Below are positions 37,546-47,600 of a stretch of DNA of 64,000 bases, in pieces. The stretch comes from Carpediemonas membranifera. Its lineage: Eukaryota; Fornicata. Position numbers and translations under genes: made by a program. The stretch is taken from the NCBI GenBank assembly GCA_019828565.1, contig JAHDYR010000003.1, positions 682,001 to 746,000 of the forward strand, read 5' to 3'. The notes below the pieces were generated by a model, which searched no databases, was not told where the DNA came from, and saw only the letters and a list, made by a program, of their open reading frames with translations. Numbering within the stretch: the stretch's first letter is position 1; the number at the start of each line of letters is the position of its first letter.

Positions 37546-38669
37546 CGTTATGTCTGATTTTTTTCGACCCTGGCCCAGCCACTAATGGTTGTATGGATTG
37601 TCTAGACGACATTCTATCGTCTATGCTTGTGATTGGCTTGACTCATTTGTCCTCATTGGCTGAGATATCTGGTGATGCTTTCTGAAAAGTTGCGTCTGGT
37701 AAGGCCGACACATGATACGCGTAGCGGGGAATATTCTGCTAGAATTCGTAGTTCTCCAACACGATACAGGCTCTCCCACCCCAGCCCACTGCTGATTCGG
37801 CTGACCACACAGCCGCGAATAATCGAAATAGGGTCTGACGGACGACATTTCCGAACGGTCTGGACACTATAGCCTCTGGACGACTATCCTGCAGCCTTAT
37901 TTTTCCAGGCTGAGGTTCATGACTTCGTATGTGACTCGATTGCCTTTTCGTTGCTTCGTGAGCAGTGCGGTCGCTAACTGCAGAAGAACGCATCTTTTTT
38001 GCAGTTCATAATCGTTATTTACCGTCCTACAGTTACTATCTCTTCATATTGGTTCATTTGCTGTTTGCCTTCGCAGTTCGCATGTCATCCTCGCAAGCCG
38101 ACACGCGGGCTGTAAGGCACAGTTGACACGCAAAACCAATGAATATGAAAGAATAGCACACTGGCTGTCATTACTACGTTCATCCTTGCAGCATGAATGC
38201 ATGCAATCAGTGTGATTCGGGCCCGCCCCCACGCCCCGGTGGGTGTCGCACCTCGCGCTGTTCCTCGTTGCGGTCGAGTACTGTGTGGGTACGTCATGGA
38301 CGACAGTTGTTCTTTCCATTTGCGACTGTGATCTCGATCAAACACAACTCTACGGATATCCACCAGTGCCAGCGGAGAACAGCACAAAGTTTTCCAAACG
38401 GAGTCTCATGCTGTGCCACACACCAATGCAAGTACGAAGAGCTTCTTTTTTGTCGAGGGTTGAGTCCGACCACCGTTTTGTATCTCGATCTTTCCTACGT
38501 ACGATACGTCCGTATCTCAAGCAGTACCTGGACCAACCCCGAGAGATGGCCTTGCCTTACCCTTCCGGGCCAGCGGAGGATGTTGTGTCAAGGTGAACAG
38601 GGCCAATCTTGACTGGATCACGGAAAAAATTTCTTGACGTCTTCTTGACGAGAGCGGGCCAAGTTCAAG
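37546..38669. other. Intergenic, no gene supported
   Basis: About 1.1 kb, AT-richer in its first half, with a T7 run near 37557 just behind the candidate RNA. No coding or RNA signal beyond short noise frames. The last part is the promoter of the RCC1-like gene. Confidence 0.5.
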
Positions 38670-40082
38670 ATGAACGAACCGTTGAGTTCAACGATTGAAA
38701 ATGACAGCTCACCCAGAGCTACAAATGGAGAAGCACACGAGTACCACTTTTCATTCTTAGATCTGCCTGTTAGCATGCAGTGGTTGCTGATGATCTCTGC
38801 TGGCGTTTCTCCCGACGCAAACGCCGTATCCACACCCCTCTGGCCCCATTGTGACGTCGACTACCTAGAATATGACGGTGTTAGCGCAGATACGGACGCC
38901 TTGCCGTTTCTTTCAACCGCAATCTGGGGCAAGCACAAGGCCGTCTGCGATAGCGAAGCGGTCCGCCACGGCTTCACAGAAGGCCGGGACCCCATCTCGC
39001 TCCGCTTGTTCGACGGCAGAGTCTTCACGATGAGCCACGACACGCTCCTGGACGAGCCTGTGAGCTTCAGCCGCCTCCGCATCCCCCGGGCCCGCGCTCT
39101 CTACACCAACGACGGCTCGCTGTTCATAGCTACCGAGCGTGGCTTCTACGCCCAGGGCAGCAACAGCTGCGGCCAACTCGGCCTGGGCCAAACGACCGCC
39201 ATCGTCGACTCGCCCAGTCGCGTCTCCTTCCCCGACGCGCCCGAGGTCGCCGAGCTTGAGGCCAGCCGTCTGCTGTTCGAGAGGCACGCCGTGATCGAGC
39301 ACGTCTTCCTCCACGCCGACATGACCATCATCCAGACCTCCGTCGGCCTCTTCGGCGCGGGCTCCAACGCCAACGGCCAGCTGGGCGTGGGCGACGAGGC
39401 GTGCGTCAACACGTTCCGCCCGATCCGCCTGCCGCCGCCCCAGCCGGGTGCGCCCTTCATGCCGACAGCATTCCCCACGGCAACCATCTTCACCCGCACC
39501 GGCGCTGACGGCCGCGTGCTGCGCTACGTCACCGGCCGCAACCGCACGGGCCAGCTCGGCCTGGGCCACACGGACCCCGTGACGACGCCCGCGCGCGTGC
39601 CTGGCGAGTGGGCCGGCGTGCACCCGTGCAGCGGCTTCACCCTCTTCCTGCGCGACGGCCGCCTCTTCACGAGCGGCCAGCCCCGGCAGCTTAAGAGCCT
39701 CGCCGGCGTCCACGACAGCGTCGACCCCACGCCGGTGCCGCTGACCGACCGAGTCCGCGAGGCGTACGCCCAGGATCCGTTCATCGCCGTCGTCACCGAC
39801 AAGCCCGGCTTCACGGTCTACTCGACCAACCCGCGCACGGGCGACACCTTCGTGTGGGAGTCCTCGCAGCGTCTGCAGCTCGTCACGGCGCACCAGAAGA
39901 AGCAGAACTGGTGGTTCGAGGCCGACCAAGGCTGGTTCGGCCTTGGCACCAACCGCGACGGTCGTCTTGGTCTCGGTGGCCCTGGCATGGTCTGGAAGCC
40001 CACACCCGTGAGCGTCATGCAGTCCAACTTCGACGACAGCAAGCCCGTGGACCCGCTGCGGACCCCGGCCGACCCGCGTTAG
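38670..40082 (+). CDS. RCC1-repeat protein (intact copy of an inverted pair)
   Basis: A 470-aa protein. The N-terminal ~90 residues include FSFLDLPVSMQWLLMISAGV. Then RCC1 blades: LFIATERGFYAQGSNSCGQLGLGQ, VGLFGAGSNANGQLGVG, VTGRNRTGQLGLGHTD, RLFTSGQPRQL and GWFGLGTNRDGRLGLGG. This is fewer than seven regular blades, so the propeller may be incomplete or irregular. The central 1,136 bp match the pseudogene at 29319-30735 almost perfectly while both flanks are diverged, a gene-conversion pattern. Function could be GTPase regulation or scaffolding. AGTAAATG lies ~25 bp after the stop. Confidence 0.75.
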   Translation: MNEPLSSTIENDSSPRATNGEAHEYHFSFLDLPVSMQWLLMISAGVSPDANAVSTPLWPHCDVDYLEYDGVSADTDALPFLSTAIWGKHKAVCDSEAVRHGFTEGRDPISLRLFDGRVFTMSHDTLLDEPVSFSRLRIPRARALYTNDGSLFIATERGFYAQGSNSCGQLGLGQTTAIVDSPSRVSFPDAPEVAELEASRLLFERHAVIEHVFLHADMTIIQTSVGLFGAGSNANGQLGVGDEACVNTFRPIRLPPPQPGAPFMPTAFPTATIFTRTGADGRVLRYVTGRNRTGQLGLGHTDPVTTPARVPGEWAGVHPCSGFTLFLRDGRLFTSGQPRQLKSLAGVHDSVDPTPVPLTDRVREAYAQDPFIAVVTDKPGFTVYSTNPRTGDTFVWESSQRLQLVTAHQKKQNWWFEADQGWFGLGTNRDGRLGLGGPGMVWKPTPVSVMQSNFDDSKPVDPLRTPADPR

Positions 40083-40323
40083 TTGGCTGACATTTACAGG
40101 GGGTAGTAAATGTAATTTAATACTTCAATTAGAAAAACTTCCATCCATCTGGGTGCCCCTGTGGAAAGGCGAGGACTGATTTCATGGCATGGCTCATCCT
40201 CGACTCACCCCCTCGAACAACAGAGACTATAGCTGCCAGCTGACACACAGGGCCAGTGTGTGGAGCGCCGTTTGCCAGTATTGAGCGCAGATTGCTTTAT
40301 GGTGCACTTTATGTCAGCATTAT

Positions 40324-40408
40324 TGTGGTATTTAGAGGGTTTATGTGGAGGATTCATGTAAAGGTGACTTAGGCTTTTAGACTGAACAATTCTAATCCTG
40401 CGCAGCAC
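40324..40408 (+). repeat. Left end of the Fanzor element, ending in a copy of the right end
   Basis: 85 bp: the outer ~60 bp (TGTGGTATTTA...GTGACTTAGGC) recur in inverted position at 3717-3777, and the last part (TTCTAATCCTGCGCAGCAC) duplicates the element's right terminus at 42791-42809. On its own this unit has both ends of the element, so it looks like an 85-bp MITE. Confidence 0.75.
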
Positions 40409-40814
40409 ACTACCTCCACTCACCCACTTCAGCCCTCGTCTGTACCATCGGGCTTTCGTGCTTTCAGTCGTCGGTCTGCACGAAAAGATGCGTCGTCCAT
40501 CGTCTGTGTCGAACGCTGCTGTCTTCTTTCGCGTCTGTGCTCGTCTGTTACGCGCTCATCTGTCGTCCATTGCCGGCGTCTGAAGCTCATGACGTCGTCG
40601 TCTTCGTCGTCTTCGTCTGTTGTGAGAGACACTAGTGGTGGAAAGCGGTTGTAGCTAGTAGTAAAGACGCTTTGTGCTGTATGATGCTGGTTTCTTGTGT
40701 TTTGAGGGATGCTGCTAGCTGATGAACCCTGAAAAGAAATGATCGATGCAGGCAGCTCAATAGACTCCAATACCTTCCAAGATATACACGGTGAAGGCTT
40801 CCGTTAACAAGGCC
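40409..40814. other. Element 5' region before the Fanzor start codon
   Basis: About 400 bases. It contains a low-complexity GTCGTC/TTCGTC run (about 40590-40618); a minus-strand frame across it encodes an acidic and arginine-rich peptide that I regard as chance. It presumably holds the promoter of the nuclease gene. Confidence 0.45.
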
Positions 40815-42666
40815 ATGGGCGAGATTAACGGCGGAGGCGATAACAACGCGCCGCGGCGAGGAAATCTTGAACCCGGCATGCGTTCTTTCACGCAGGCTAA
40901 GTACACATTCACTTGCCTGCTTGCGTGCGTCTCTGCATCTGCGCACGCGTTGACCCCACCGAGGACGGTCAACCTGTTCGACGAGGAGGTCCTCACGCAG
41001 ATCGTCAGCATTGCTCAGCAAAAGGTGTCGAGGGCAAAGGCAGCGGATCGGTGCAGGTGGATTTGCGACCTGGCGATGTGGAGGGACCCTGGCATAACCC
41101 CACTCGTCCGGGACTTCAGGGAAGCCTACGTTGGAATTGCAGCGCCATTTCAGAGCTGGTTGGGTGAGTACTCCACAGTCACCCGGGTCTGGCTCTCGCG
41201 CGCGTCACCCGCGTACCTGACCCGTCTTCGTGCTGGATTAGAACGGGTGCGTCCGCTCCTCCATGATCGGCCGGGTGTTCGACAGGATTTTCCCGACACC
41301 CAAGGCGAGCTCGACACTGAGGTTGCCGCCATAGCCGCCGATCATGACATGCATCATCGTCAAATGCATGCATCGCCCGAGGGGCAACGGGTGGGTCGCA
41401 CTGGTACCGTGGCCGAGGCTCTCGTCGGCGTGCTGTCGTGCGTCACGCGCATGAGTGCTGCAGTGACCAAGCTGGTCACACTCCCTCGTGCCGTGAACCT
41501 CGAGCTCAGTCAGGCCCTGCCAGAGCCGAAGCTCGTCCCGTTCGTGCCGATGGCACCGGTCAGGCCTGGGTTCATAACCATCGAGCGCGGAGTAACAGCG
41601 CTCACCCCAGCGATGAAGAGGCGCCTGCGTGTGCACGTGAATTGGTCAGCAACCAAGAATTTGACCGACGAGCAGGTTGATAGATACGAGCGTGATCACG
41701 GCGACATCACCAAGCTCCGCAGAGTGCTCTCTGTGAAGACAGACGGGGTCTCTGCTGCTGTGACGGTTTGGGTGGGCTGCGAGAAATACCGTGGCGGTCG
41801 GGTGGCTGACCGGCCCACGTACAAAAAGGGTAGCAGCAACAAGCGGGCTCGGCTCGGTCAGGATGACGCCGAGGCTACTCCTGCCCCGGACATTCAAGCT
41901 CTCATGGGCTTCGACCCTGGTGCTCGGTCGCTGGGCGGCTACACGATCCGCCGCCCAGACGGGCAGAGTGTCTGGCGTACTCGCTAAGTGTGGCTACACT
42001 GCCACCCCCTCTTTCCGCGTGAATATGAGCGTAGCATCGTTCAAAACGACAAGTCTAGAGGCTCTCAAACAGTCGATTAGATTTGTCCATGAGAACATCG
42101 TTCAGATCATCAACGAGGGGACTAGAAAGTGTTTCCGCCGTGCGACTTTTGCCAATCACTGTCTGCGCCTGAAGCACTTCGCCCGGGCTGGACGTCAACT
42201 CCTGGATGATCTCGGCGGGCGCCCCCCGGAGCCCATTCACCTCGAAGTCGCGTATGGGGCTGCACTGTTCGGTTCCGCCGGCACTCCCTCCTGTGCTCCG
42301 TACCGCCACTTTGCTCGAGCTCTTCCTGGCATCATGCTCCGGCACAACGTCGTCGTGAGTGTCACGATGGTCTCGGAATTCCGCACTTCCATCGTGTGGC
42401 CATACTGCAAAGCACACTTCCGACGTGTGGTGCACACACACCGCACCATGCTCTGCCAGAATCCCGCGTGCGAGGGAGCTCCATGGCGCGTTGAACGGCT
42501 ACGTCGGCATCCCGAGCAGAGAGACAAACTTCTCAATCTCTCTCACCGAGATAAGAGCGCCAGCGAGAACATCCTTTGGTGCACCCACGATGCAACTTCA
42601 GATCAGATAGAGCAATCTCCTTTCCACTACGACTCCCAGAGAGGTGCTCTTCCTCGCTATCATTAA
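40815..42666 (+). pseudogene. Fanzor RNA-guided endonuclease homologue, one frame break
   Basis: A eukaryotic TnpB-like protein. The first frame (ATG 40815) runs to a stop at 41985, the rest is in another frame, giving ~615 residues in total. Motifs in order: KTDGVSAAV ahead of RuvC-I; RuvC-I GFDPGARSLGGYT with catalytic Asp (codon 41913); AYGAALFGSAGTPSCAPYRHF; VSEFRTS with Glu (42376), the shifted RuvC-II Glu of Fanzor1 and some TnpBs; a zinc ribbon (WPYCKAHFRR...CQNPAC) whose first Cys is Trp; and RuvC-III SHRDKSASENIL with Asp (42550). All three acidic catalytic residues survive. The break at ~41980 is a one-base problem or an unrecognised intron (a 19-nt GT-AG segment from 41970 would fit phase but not the local consensus). 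Confidence 0.8.
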
Positions 42667-42809
42667 CTTGCTAAGTTGAGCAAACACGCGCTGCAGCGCG
42701 CGTGATATGCTGCGCACGATTGATAGAGTATGATGAACCACACTGCGATCCTGATGCTGCTTGGATCACTGTGTGTTTTGGACTCAACAATTCTAATCCT
42801 GCGCAGCAC
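42667..42809 (+). ncRNA. Candidate Fanzor guide-RNA (fRNA/omega-RNA-like) region
   Basis: The 143 bases between the stop codon and the right end appear identical in copy 1, although they encode nothing. They hold a perfect 14-bp palindrome CGCGCTGCAGCGCG (42687-42700) and a two-helix hairpin: CACAC (42739-42743) with GTGTG (42771-42775), and GATCC (42747-42751) with GGATC (42763-42767). In known Fanzor and TnpB systems the guide RNA scaffold comes from exactly this position at the element's right end. Expression and binding are not shown. Confidence 0.5.
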
Positions 42810-42821
42810 AATTATTTCGAG

Positions 42822-43220
42822 ATGGAGCCACAGCACGAAACCGAAGTGGATATTCCCACAAATGTAGGAGAAGAGCTCAAGGAGGAATCTATGCCGGTTG
42901 AGAAGCCCATGACGTCTGCAGATCTCTTCACCTCCCTGAAAAGTTATCTTTCCTCTCATCTCTCCGAAGCAGTGAATGATCTGGACCTCCTTGCTGATCT
43001 TAACAAGCTTGGTGCCGAGAAGTACGAGCAGATGGCCAAGTTTTGCGGCCAGCTCATCCCCCAAGGCGAGGCGATGACAGAAGCATTCAAGCAGATCCAG
43101 CCCCATCTTGAGGAGATTGATGAGCTGATCAGCAACATTTCTGGTCTAGAGGCCACTGTGAATGCCCTGGACCACTACACGAAGGCGCTGCAGGGCAAGC
43201 TCGAGACGATCCTCCGCTAG
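42822..43220 (+). CDS. BLOC1S2: BLOC-1 subunit 2-like protein
   Basis: BLOC-1/BORC subunit 2 is a small helical protein for endosome-lysosome traffic and lysosome positioning. The 132-aa product starts MEPQHETEVDIPTNVG; after an acidic N-terminus, residues ~35-130 match the family: YLSSHLSEAVNDLDLLADLN, NKLGAEKYEQMAKF, QIQPHLEEIDELISNISGLE, then ALDHYTKALQGKLE (human: Q-P-Y-L-D-Q-I...LEQ.A..LD.Y.KKLE). Longer in-frame extensions run into transposon sequence and are rejected. A Fanzor element ends 12 bp upstream, so transcription must begin inside the element or within those 12 bp. GATAAATAT follows the stop closely. Confidence 0.75.
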   Translation: MEPQHETEVDIPTNVGEELKEESMPVEKPMTSADLFTSLKSYLSSHLSEAVNDLDLLADLNKLGAEKYEQMAKFCGQLIPQGEAMTEAFKQIQPHLEEIDELISNISGLEATVNALDHYTKALQGKLETILR

Positions 43221-43466
43221 GCCGTAGATTGGACCAGCGGGATAAATATAGCAGGCGTGCACGCAAATGTACGAGGATGATGTTGTGTTGTACGATTACG
43301 ATTTGTTCGTGAACGACGGCCGGGGGTTTGATCATCCATCATCAGCAGTTCGTTGGCCTAATCTGTCCATGGGCGACAGGACCATGTAATGAACCAAGTA
43401 ATGTTACCCGGCCATGCGTCGGGACCAAGCTTACTCCTGGTGCAGCTTTAGAGGAGGCCAGATGAG

Positions 43467-44546
43467 ATGACGACGGGAGATTTAGTATTTCAAACCTATG
43501 TGCCTGGAAAGGTCATCTTATCTGGAGAACACGCCGTTGTGAATGGATACGCTGCCGTCGTCGTCCCTATCAACGCTTTCCTCACGCTGTCCATCAAAAG
43601 AAACCAGAATGCTGCTGTTTTCACAGTCATTTCCGCCACCACCGGCACCAAGGAGATCTTCAGCCCATCCGAGCTATCCATGCTCTTCATCGCCCCACCA
43701 CAGCCCCGCCCCACTCCCTGCGCAGCGATGGTGCATGCCCTTGCGCTATGCGCCAAGGCCAGAGGCCTTTCCAGTGACACAGTGATAAGCTCCATCATGG
43801 GGCTGACTGTATCTGTCGACTCCGAGCTGCCCATGGGAGCGGGCATGGGGTCCTCGGCCGCGCTGTGCACTGCCATGGCTCGAACCGCAGTCCACATCGT
43901 CTCCCAGCTCCCCCGTGAACCAGAGCAACGCATGTCAGACAGTCCACTCCCCCTCTCATCCCCCCCCTCACTCGCCCCCATACAGCTGGACGCGTCTGTT
44001 TACGACGTGGCCCTCGCCCTGGAGCACCTGTTCCACGGCAAATCGTCGGGCATTGACGTCTTCTGCTGTCTAAACCCCAACCTCGTCACAGTATCCCGGA
44101 CTGGGGTCCACTCAACTCTGGCCATGCCCGAGGGAGCACCGGGGATCGAGATCGTGGTTGTCCACAGCGGCGTGGAGAGGAGTACTGCCGATGCCGTGGC
44201 AATGGTGCAGGGTAATGCTGACTACAAGCGGGTCCTGGGTCAGATTGGAGCTATTTCCGCAGAAACTGCGCGACTGCTGGGAGAAGGCATGACCGGCGAT
44301 GCGCTCGAGACTGCTCTGGCTTCTGAGCAGCACCTAGAGGCTCTTGGCCTTTCCGTGCCCAGCATTGGCCACATCCTGTCCATCGGCCAGCAGCTCTCCC
44401 CGCCCTGGGTCGGCAAGATCTCGGGCGCCGGGCTCGGCGGGGCAGTGATCTTTCCCGTTGTTGCTGGGACACGTGATACCAGACCGCTGCTGGATGCTGT
44501 GCGGGCGGCGGGGTTCGAGGCCGCGCTGTACTCTACCGGCTGCTGA
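43467..44546 (+). CDS. MVK: Mevalonate kinase
   Basis: ATP-dependent phosphorylation of mevalonate in isoprenoid synthesis; GHMP kinase fold. The 359-aa protein has motif 1 VPGKVILSGEHAVVNGYAA (the His is typical of mevalonate kinase), motif 2 ELPMGAGMGSSAALCTAMA (ATP loop), the KSSGID segment with the catalytic Asp, and motif 3 KISGAGLGGAVIFPV. Length is within the family's 310-400. A short out-of-frame ATG-TGA lies just upstream of the start. No targeting sequence; cytosolic. Confidence 0.92.
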   Translation: MTTGDLVFQTYVPGKVILSGEHAVVNGYAAVVVPINAFLTLSIKRNQNAAVFTVISATTGTKEIFSPSELSMLFIAPPQPRPTPCAAMVHALALCAKARGLSSDTVISSIMGLTVSVDSELPMGAGMGSSAALCTAMARTAVHIVSQLPREPEQRMSDSPLPLSSPPSLAPIQLDASVYDVALALEHLFHGKSSGIDVFCCLNPNLVTVSRTGVHSTLAMPEGAPGIEIVVVHSGVERSTADAVAMVQGNADYKRVLGQIGAISAETARLLGEGMTGDALETALASEQHLEALGLSVPSIGHILSIGQQLSPPWVGKISGAGLGGAVIFPVVAGTRDTRPLLDAVRAAGFEAALYSTGC

Positions 44547-44602
44547 CCAGTGCCATGCAAGATTTACTAGCAAGCTGTTCTATTTATATTGATCGTATAA
44601 AT

Positions 44603-47600
44603 CTACCTCCCTCTGCCATATCCGTCGTATCCAAACGATATCCGGCTGGTGGAGTATCTTTTGTTGAGATCCTGCATCGTCGCGGGTGAGATGGCCGTGC
44701 TGCCGATCCTCAGCGGGTACGTCCCCGTCGCCCCGGGCCGCCGCATCGACGTCGGGTCTGACCCCGTCTCGAGGCGGTACCGGAGCCCCGGCATCTCGCG
44801 GCACATGCGGCGGTTGCGGCCGAGGATCTTCATGCGGCACATCGCCCTGACCGCGAGCATCGCCACGCGGAGCCGGCGTCTGGCCTTCATGGGCCCCATT
44901 CTCCGGCGTACCGGGGAGATTGCGATGGGGGCGATGACCCGCTGATGCTGCATGCCCGTCATCAGCGTCCGCACGTAGTCGAGCGCCTCCTTCTCAGCCC
45001 GCTTAAGCTGCGCGGACTCGGACTCCGCGGCGGCCTTGTCCCTCGAGAGCCGCTCGATGACCATCTCCGAGTCGGCCAACGCTCGCTGGAGTCGAGCGAG
45101 CTGCTCGGCCGGATCGGGCTGGGGCTCGGGTGTGGCGCTGCGAAGCGTGGCGACGGTCTGCTTCAGTCCGCGGATCTCGCCGTCCTGCTGGGCAATCGTC
45201 TGGGCCTGGTCGGCGTTCAGCTGCTGGTACCGGCTGACGTCGGCGCTGAGTCGCGCGATCTCGGCCCGGAGCTCCCTGTTCACGGCCAGCATCTCCGCAC
45301 CGTGCGCATGCTGCTGCTCGTCCTGGAGCTGTGCGATCGTCTGCTCCTTAACCTGCACCTGCTCTCTGAGATCGACCAGGTTGCGCTGCATCGCCGCCAG
45401 CTGGCTGCTGACGGACTCGAACCCGGCGCTGTCCCCGGGCCCCTTGGCTTGTCTGATCTCGGCGAGGAGGGAGTCGCGGTGGCTGGCCAAGATGCGCTCG
45501 ATATCAACATCGCGAGGCTGGGCACGCGGGGTGCCTGGGCGGTCGGCGAGTCGTTTGACCGTGCCGATGAGCGTCTCGGACGGCTTCACACCGCGTTCAA
45601 TGCACATCGTATCCAATTTCTGCCGTATCTCCGAGATTGCCTTGATCTGGGCCTTCTGTGAAGCAACGAGCTCGAGAACACTGTCCCAGGACTGGGCCTC
45701 GAGCTCAGGCCCCTCAAGCACCGCGGCCAGCCTTGCTTTGAGCTGTGACAGGTCAGCGGCGGCCGTGGCATCGTGTTCCTGGGCCGACGCGAGGATCTTT
45801 CTATACCCTGCGGCAATCGCGTCAACAACCTTCCTCATGCTCTCGCCGCCCTGCTCCCGGACACCGGCGACGGCGGCCTCGAGACGGGTGCGGTCCACCT
45901 CGCCCCCGTACGCGGCCTGCGCTAGCTGGGCGATTACTCTCGGATCCAGCTCGTCCTCCTCGACGGCCTCGAGGGCCTCTACGGGCCAATCGGGTGGCGC
46001 CGTCATGGCGAGGGCGTCGTCCAGGTCAGCCCTGCTGAGGGAGGCAGGGGCATGAGGGGCACTGAGCTCGAGGTCGATGTCGGACGGCTTCACCGACATG
46101 AACAGGGCGTCGTCTACGGCCTGCTTAGGGCGTACAAGGTCGTCGATGCGGGCCTCCAGCTGTGTCCGCTGGTCCAGGAGCTCATTCACACGGGCCCTGG
46201 CATTGGCCAGCTCTTCGGACAGTGCATCGGCTCTCTCCGTGACAGAGTTGAGGCGCTGGGTGACGGCCTTGTTCTCGGAGGTCAGACGCTTCTTCTCGGC
46301 CTCCACTGCCTCCATATCACGTCTAATGGCATCGACCTGGGTCTTAGCGTCAGCCTTGGCGCCCTCCTCGCGCTGAACGAGCCCTGTCTCGAGCTTCATG
46401 ACCTTCTCCTGCAGCAGCGCGTTGTCCGCGCTGAGGTCGGCCTTCGCTTCGAGCAGGAGCGACACCTCGTGCCGCAGTCCGCCAGCCTCCCTGGTGAGCG
46501 CTGCCTTTTCCTCGCCGAGGATGTCATTGAGCGCCTGCAACTCCTTCTGGCGGGCTGCAGTGGTTCTAACTTCCGTCAGCTTCTGCTCCAGCTTGCCAAC
46601 AGCGTCCTCGAGCGCCGCCTTCGCCTCCGCCAGCACGGAGCTTTCCTTCTGTAGCTCCACTACCCTATTGGCTGCCTCCTCGCTGGTGTGCAGGGCGTCG
46701 TCCAGCGTCGCCCGGAGATCATCGGCCTCCGCTAGCGAGGCGTCGAGCTTGGCCTGCAGTCCAGCGGCCTGAGTCTCAAACGGCGCGAGTCGGGCGACCT
46801 CGCCCTTCGCCTTCCGCAGCTCTCTGCCCCGACTCTCGAGGGCCTGCTGAACACCGGCCATGCTCTCTTGGTATGTCGCCGCAGACGAGTCAAGCTCAGC
46901 CTCGAGGGACTCCTTGCCGGCCCGGGCCTGGGCGACGTCCTCGTGGGCGGCGTGGAGCTCCCGGCGGACGCGGGTGAAGTCGCGGGTCAGGCCAAGGTGG
47001 TCCTCGCGGAGCTTGGCGAGCTTCTGCTCGAGCTCGGTCTGGGTAGACTCGCGGTCCTTGGCGGACTCCTCGAGGCGGGTCTCAAGAGCGGCCTTCTCCT
47101 CGCGGATCTCGGCGAGCTTCTGCTCGAGCTCGGTCTGGGTAGACTCGCGGTCCTTGGCGGACTCCTCGAGGCGGGTCTCGAGAGCGGCCTTCTCCTCGCG
47201 GATCTCGGCAAGCTTCTGCTCGAGCTCGGTCTGGGTAGACTCGCGGTCCTTGGCGGACTCCTCGAGGCGGGTCTCGAGAGCGGCCTTCTCCTCGCGGATC
47301 TCGGCGAGCTTCTGCTCGAGCTCGGTCTGGATAGACTCGCGGTCCTTGGCGGACTCCTCGAGGCGGGTCTCAAGAGCGGCCTTCTCCTCGCGGATCTCGG
47401 CAAGCTTCTGCTCGAGCTCGGTCTGGGTAGACTCGCGGTCCTTGGCGGACTCCTCGAGGCGGGTCTCGAGAGCGGCCTTCTCCTCGCGGATCTCGGCAAG
47501 CTTCTGCTCGAGCTCGGTCTGGGTAGACTCGCGGTCCTTGGCGGACTCCTCGAGGCGGGTCTCAAGAGCGGCCTTCTCCTCGCGGATCTCGGCAAGCTTC

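Larger units (their letters stand above)
40324..42809 (+). mobile_element. Fanzor-carrying transposon, long copy (copy 2)
   Basis: A 2,486-bp element. The left end begins TGTGGTATTTAGAGGG, the right end finishes TTCTAATCCTGCGCAGCAC. The flanks CATTAT (40318-40323) and AATTAT (42810-42815) match at five of six bases, consistent with a 6-bp target duplication; copy 1 has an exact one. There is no long terminal inverted repeat. The last 24 bp of the right end recur in direct orientation inside the left end (to 40408). The element carries one protein gene and a conserved structured non-coding tail. Its right end stops 12 bp before the BLOC1S2 start codon. Confidence 0.8.

Noticed and set aside
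38913-39929. 338-codon minus-strand frame in the RCC1-like gene, repeated as a plus-strand frame near 29761
   Set aside because: Antisense shadow of the RCC1 coding sequence, present in both duplicates because the DNA is identical.
40429-40770. 113-codon acidic minus-strand frame inside the Fanzor element
   Set aside because: Created by the GTC/TTC low-complexity run; no counterpart is preserved in copy 1 and it has no family resemblance.
42702-42821. N-terminal extension of BLOC1S2 beginning MICCARLIEYDE
   Set aside because: That sequence is the transposon's right-end tail, also found in copy 1 (about 2815-2922); BLOC1S2 similarity starts after the ATG at 42822.
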